Below are positions 59,401-64,000 of a stretch of DNA of 64,000 bases, one piece after another. The notes below the pieces were generated by a model. That model worked only from the letters and a program-made list of their open reading frames with translations. It had not been told where the DNA came from and did no database searches. Origin of the DNA: Taenia hydatigena (taxonomy: Eukaryota; Platyhelminthes; Cestoda; Cyclophyllidea; Taeniidae); the NCBI GenBank assembly GCA_036345935.2, contig JADWOT020000006.1, forward strand, positions 5,893,543-5,957,542, written 5' to 3'. Position 1 is the stretch's first letter. The number at the start of each line of letters is the position of its first letter. The translations under genes were made by a program, and so were the position numbers.

Positions 59401-62400
59401 TGACCATCGACTGTCCATCGTTCATAGAGCCTCGGTGCTCAAATTCCATCCAATGTGGGGCCTTTGCAAGTGCTCCTGTTCAAAATTCCTCGACAAGAAT
59501 GTGCAAGGGTTTCTTTAACACCTGGTAGTGGTCCGAACCTTGGTGTTAGCCCTTGTATAAAAGTTTCGCCAGCCGATGAACAGATCGGCCGAGATTTTCA
59601 TCAAGTGTAAAGTGCATCGAAATCCTAAACATTGAAGTTAGGTATTAAAACCACTAGGTGAGTTTTATATCAGACACGGTGACTCTAAAATGGCATCACT
59701 TTTTAAATGTTGTTAGACTCTTTGTGCTTCGAAACTTGAAAAAGACTCTTTTTCATGCGACGAGTGTAATCCCACTTTCTCGCAGTCCAAAGGCTTCGAG
59801 TTTTAGGTGAAGGGAGGATAGCAGGAAAGACTCGCTGTGTTTCAACAAAACTGCTCTTCAAAAGAGAGTTTATGCGAGCCAGGATACGGTGATCAGAAGG
59901 TTCCATGGTCGAATAGCCTTCGACTTTCTACCCTGCCTGGAGTACCAATGGGAGGGCTAGCGGAAAGTGAATCCTTGAGACGCATGAGGAGAGAGCGTTC
60001 TTACTCCAACTTTATGCTCTCGTCCTTAAGAGCTTACTATAGTTTGTGGATTTGCCAAGTCCTCAAGGATGAAGGGTTCAAAATTGCGGCAAATGCATGC
60101 CTTACAACACTTCGTTCCCTTACGTTCCTGACCAGAACCCCTTCTCACTTGGGTTTAAGGCTTTGCCCTTTGTGATGCCGTGGGACTTGCTGTAGCACAG
60201 AGTGCAGCAGTTTGATGAGAACAACCGTGTAAGCGGATGTGATCGAAACTGTTGTCCGATTTTATGGCGCCCCTAAGCATGAGAAAGAAAAGCACCGATC
60301 TAGCATTACTAAGCAAGAAGAAGAGGAGGTCATGCCCTTACTGTAGGTAGTAAATGCAATTACTTTCAGGATACTGCTAAATTTCATGCCATTCAACGCT
60401 AAAAGGCATTTCAGGTCCATGCTCATGTCAAGGGAGGAGATGTTCAACAAAGCGAAGGACATCGGTGACTGGATCAGAAGACAACCAATGAGTTGGAGGA
60501 ATGGTCTACTTCCTCCTCACTCTTTACACTTCAGGAAAAATATGTAGCTTCTAATCTTGCCATTCTGAAGTCGCTAGCCCATCCACTCAGTTTGTCAATG
60601 CAAGGGCTGTCAGCAAACAACTTGTTGACACCTCTTATAAAGATTGTTGCATGAAGTAAGAGAAGAGACAACCAGAGAAGCATGTGAGACCTCATAGTAA
60701 ATGAGGTAAATGAGTCAGGCATGTTAGGTGGCAAGATTAGATTGCACGGTTTCTGATGGAATTTGCCGCAATCATTATATGTTAAGTCGCAAGGAAGTAA
60801 AAAATGAACCAATTGTTCAAGAAAATCATGTGATTCCGGTAAGTCTCAATGTATCGGCATCCTTCATTGTGTACTCTACTGTTTGATTCTATTATGAGTC
60901 GTCATTAAAGCAAGTGGTTTAGCTTGCCTGTCTTGCGAATCGGATGAGTCAATTGGTGTCGAAGGTGGAGTAGAAGTGGAACCCCCCCTTCCGATCGGAT
61001 GCATTGCATTTGGAGAGGTCACGATAGACTGCGCCATGTCCAGAAGCACAACGAACTGCCCAGAATCGAAGGCTTCAAGTTAATGAGCTATTTCTGATTT
61101 AAGTAGACCTTCCCTTCTCACCCACAAATACCAGACTTGCACACCAGTAGTGAGTAAAGTGATGAAAGATTAGAGCCTCAATTACAGCAACAACAATAAC
61201 TTTCAGCAGAGTTTAGCTATCAACATAAGCGATGCAACACTGCGTTTACGCATGCATTAACCGGGAAATTCGTGGTTTTCACACCTAATAGCAGGTAATA
61301 GCAAGTTTCAAAGACTATCATTCTACTATTCTTCATCTCTTCCCACACATCAAGGGGAAGGGAAAAGGGCTTCAACTACAATCTTCTTGAAAGAAACCAA
61401 CACACCATCGGTCATTCCTTCACCCACTCGCCATCACTTTCTGCCCCACCTCATATTCTCTGTGACCCACACAACACTGTCCCCGTCAGACCACTGGCAC
61501 TCCTTCAAGTAATGATTGCCATTTTTTTCTTAGCACTATACAGTCACATGCCAACTAGACAGTAGGCTGATAGAGTTGAAAAGGAAACAGATGTGGCTAA
61601 GGATTAATCGTTTAATTTTGACGACAAACGGTATCGTAAGGTAAGGCCATGCACTCTAAATTATCCAACATTTCAGAGTCGCTTAACAGCTCAAAATTCC
61701 GCTCCCAACGGTCTGACTACTCCAAGAGTGAAATTTCGATGACTATTAATCTAACATGTGACCTATTGTAGTGATCGAAAACCATCTGCCTTTTGTACTT
61801 CAGACATCATCGACAGGAGTATCACCTAACGCGTTCCTTGTAAAGCGCCTGGAGACTTTCTTAAAGAAGAGCTCTTAGTACGGCCTGGGAGCCATACCTT
61901 TTAGTAAAAGGTTCAAAAACAGAGCCTCAATTGTCCGCGAAACCCTGACGAAGAGTTTAAAAATGATCAAAGTATTACATATTCCCCCTCTTTTTCCAAG
62001 AGCCATCAACCTCTTGGCCAGTGCAACATTGTCGGTGCTGTGGAGGAAAAAGGGCTCTCAAATCAGCCGCACCAGTTATCAAAGTCGCTTGCAAATGAGA
62101 GGATATCTGACCGTTAAGTCGCTGATCTCCCTCAGCAATTCCAACACATCCGGAGGAGGCGGAATGTGCCGTCTATCACGTGCGTCCACTCGTAGTAGTG
62201 AGAATACCGGTCTTAAAAAAGTCAGTTAACGAAGGATAGGATTTTAGCTAATTCCCTAGGGATGAGTCTTCGCCTCTGTTCTCCCTTACCATGTTGTTCT
62301 CGCTTCAAAGTCTCCCATCCATACTTATCGAGATTCTAGCCAACTAATGTGGATTGTTAACTTCATACATGCACCGTAGAAAGATTCATAACAAAAATTT

Positions 62401-62567
62401 CTCTACAGGACGCAATACTGAAGCAGCCGCCGAAGGTGGGTGTCATTTTAAGCCCCTCTGTTATGAGTCATCGCAGATCCTCCCATCTGTAAATTTTACC
62501 CTTCTTTTGACACGTTAAGGCTAATTTTTCATTAGTAAAAATCGCAGTAGTTGCCCTTTAGGATAGG
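56440..62567. other. Gene-free stretch with one decayed LTR
   Basis: I find no exon set that can be joined and no recognisable domain. An LTR start is visible at 58688-58735 (TGTAGCATCCTAAGAC then AAAGGCTAAAGGCAG). Frames near 57976, 59837 and 61963 on plus and 60531 on minus are each under 115 codons and show no motif. The region could hold old retroelement remains too decayed to name. Confidence 0.45.
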
Positions 62568-62700
62568 ATTCGCTTTCCGTTGCCACCAACACGATATCTT
62601 AGGCCAACCGTGAAGGCAAAAGGACATGCAGTGTCAACACAGAGTGGCTTAAGGGCAATCGGCATGGTCTGGAGGCTTGGTCATCTGGTATAAGCAAAAA
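62568..62700 (+). repeat. Decayed TRIM 3' portion: interior end plus LTR
   Basis: GCTTTCCGTTGCCACCAA at 62573-62590 or so matches the bases just before the downstream LTR of the 29.6-kb element. It is followed by a degraded LTR (CTTAGGCC, GTGAAGGCAAAAGGA, AGGGCAATCGGCATGG, GGAGGCTTGG). This shows that the interior and LTR travel together as one element. Confidence 0.5.
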
Positions 62701-64000
62701 GACAGAGCCCTAAGTGTATGTAGTTATAAATTGTTGTTATGGATGTACGCAAAATCCCCCTAAAAAGTCAATGAATTTTTCGTATGAGACATTGCGTCGA
62801 GGTGGTCATCGAGGTCGATGTTGTTAGATGGCATTATGCGACCCGCATACGAGGACGTATACATCATATCCCAGAACAGTAATGCATAATTCAAAAATAT
62901 CAAGTGTATTGTACAATTAAATCTTGCCTTCGAATTGGTGAAACCCATGTGTTACAATGCTCCCGTTATATCGAATGCTTGATGGTCTAGCCCACCTTAA
63001 TGGGAAATCCTTCGGCACTCTCGAGGCTGATGTCGCCGAAGACTCATTCCCTACTTGAGTCAGAATTAAGGCAGTCTTGCATTTTTTGAAGATTTATTGG
63101 AATAGGCTAAGGTTTACACATCAGGTCTACGGAATGTCTCTTGTCCTTCTCTTTGACAAATGTTTTGAGTCTTAGATGAGCAGACACCCACATTTAGCTT
63201 ACTAGCCCTTTGAAGTCATGCAATGCTCAATTTTAATGTTTCAGCTTCTTTCGCAAAAAGCGGCTATGTGTTGATTTTACGTGTGTGTGTGTCAACAGCA
63301 CCAGAGGCAGGGCCCGTGTCGACTGGAATATCGAGCAATGTGTGGGTCTCGCTGTGCGCCGCGTGTGCATATACGACAACAATCCCGGTGTGTGAATTTT
63401 TGGGAGTGTGAGTAAAAACCTCTCACCTCACAAAAACGGCAGACCTCAATCCCGTGTGAGTGGGAGAAAGAAAGTCTTCACTTTTTCACTGCTATCACTA
63501 CCACTAGCTGGATTGTGGAGACAGGAACTCCATGTCACCATAGCTGTGGCACTGATGCCTCCTCTTCTTTCTAAATGGCCCGTTGCGCCACCTGGTTGAT
63601 GGGTGAGTTGTGCCAATTTGAATAAATAACGTTTTACTTTTTAAATAATTCTCTAGTTTATCTTATTTGAGCAGTATTTCTTCGATATTGACAATGCTGA
63701 TTGTTCTTAACAGCGATTATCATCTCTCTGAGGAAACGAAAAGGGAAATAGGTGATAATAATGTGCTCCAATTGTTGGTGAAAGAAGGATTCAAAAGTAC
63801 CGTTAGCAATATACTCCTTCAAAAGTAAATTATTAACTATATTAACCATTCACAAACGTCGGAAGGAAAATTCCTGGAAATCTCAATTAGCGAAACGTTT
63901 GCTTTTTAATCCTCCTCTTTTGATAAAAGTGATGCAAGTCGGCCACGTTCAATAGGACCGCCACAGGGTGGACTCTGTCTACACTAAATCCCATAGCATC
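62701..64000. other. Gene-free stretch at the window end
   Basis: Only short frames without motifs. A short TG-rich run lies near 63281-63292. Nothing supports a gene, though an exon of a gene continuing past the window cannot be excluded. Confidence 0.4.

Noticed and set aside
1..64000. tRNA or rRNA genes, CRISPR arrays, bacterial or phage features
   Set aside because: No cloverleaf-like box pairs, rRNA core motifs or regularly spaced repeats were seen, and the split genes are eukaryotic.

Overview
The window is nuclear DNA of a multicellular eukaryote: every recognisable gene is split by GT-AG introns, most of the sequence is non-coding, and there are no operons or tRNA/rRNA genes. Introns of 29-45 bases sit beside introns of several kb, and the dispersed repeat is a short non-coding LTR element. 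Together with the animal gene set (VIP36 lectin, endophilin, PDCD2-like protein), this suggests a parasitic flatworm, tapeworm or fluke. That placement is an inference, not proved by any single marker.

Layout: (1) 1-3.2 kb has no gene but holds two solo LTRs. (2) 3.3-5.3 kb, plus strand: a complete seven-exon VIP36-type (LMAN2) L-type lectin cargo receptor. (3) 5.3-11.3 kb is intergenic, with three solo LTRs, one inserted inside another. (4) 11.4-27.4 kb, plus: a complete nine-exon endophilin A (N-BAR plus SH3) with an 8.7-kb last intron. (5) 27.9-29.0 kb, minus: a two-exon PDCD2-like gene, tail to tail with endophilin. (6) 29.6-31.1 kb: a repeat cluster with a TRIM-like element, a TA microsatellite and further LTRs. 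(7) 31-36.5 kb: no confident gene. (8) About 36.6-50.0 kb, plus: a large gene whose last ~400 codons encode a very divergent actin-related protein. At least 400 codons of small phase-0 exons lie upstream and encode a polar, probably disordered extension, including a tandemly duplicated exon pair. Its true first exon was not found. (9) 51.0-52.5 kb, minus: a complete five-exon gene for a protein with two tandem FAR1/WRKY-GCM1-type zinc domains and no transposase, split by introns of only 29, 30, 32 and 45 bases. (10) 53.6-54.4 kb, plus: a possible small secreted protein. (11) 54.4-64 kb: no supported gene, only pyrimidine-rich DNA and decayed LTR fragments.

The genes do not form a pathway. LMAN2 acts in ER-Golgi cargo transport, endophilin in endocytic membrane curvature, and PDCD2-like proteins as ribosomal-protein chaperones. 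The two least ordinary loci are the actin-fold protein that has lost its nucleotide-binding loops (36.6-50.0 kb) and the double FAR1-type zinc protein (51.0-52.5 kb). All exon coordinates come from reading splice sites, phase and family alignment by eye; no transcript data were available.
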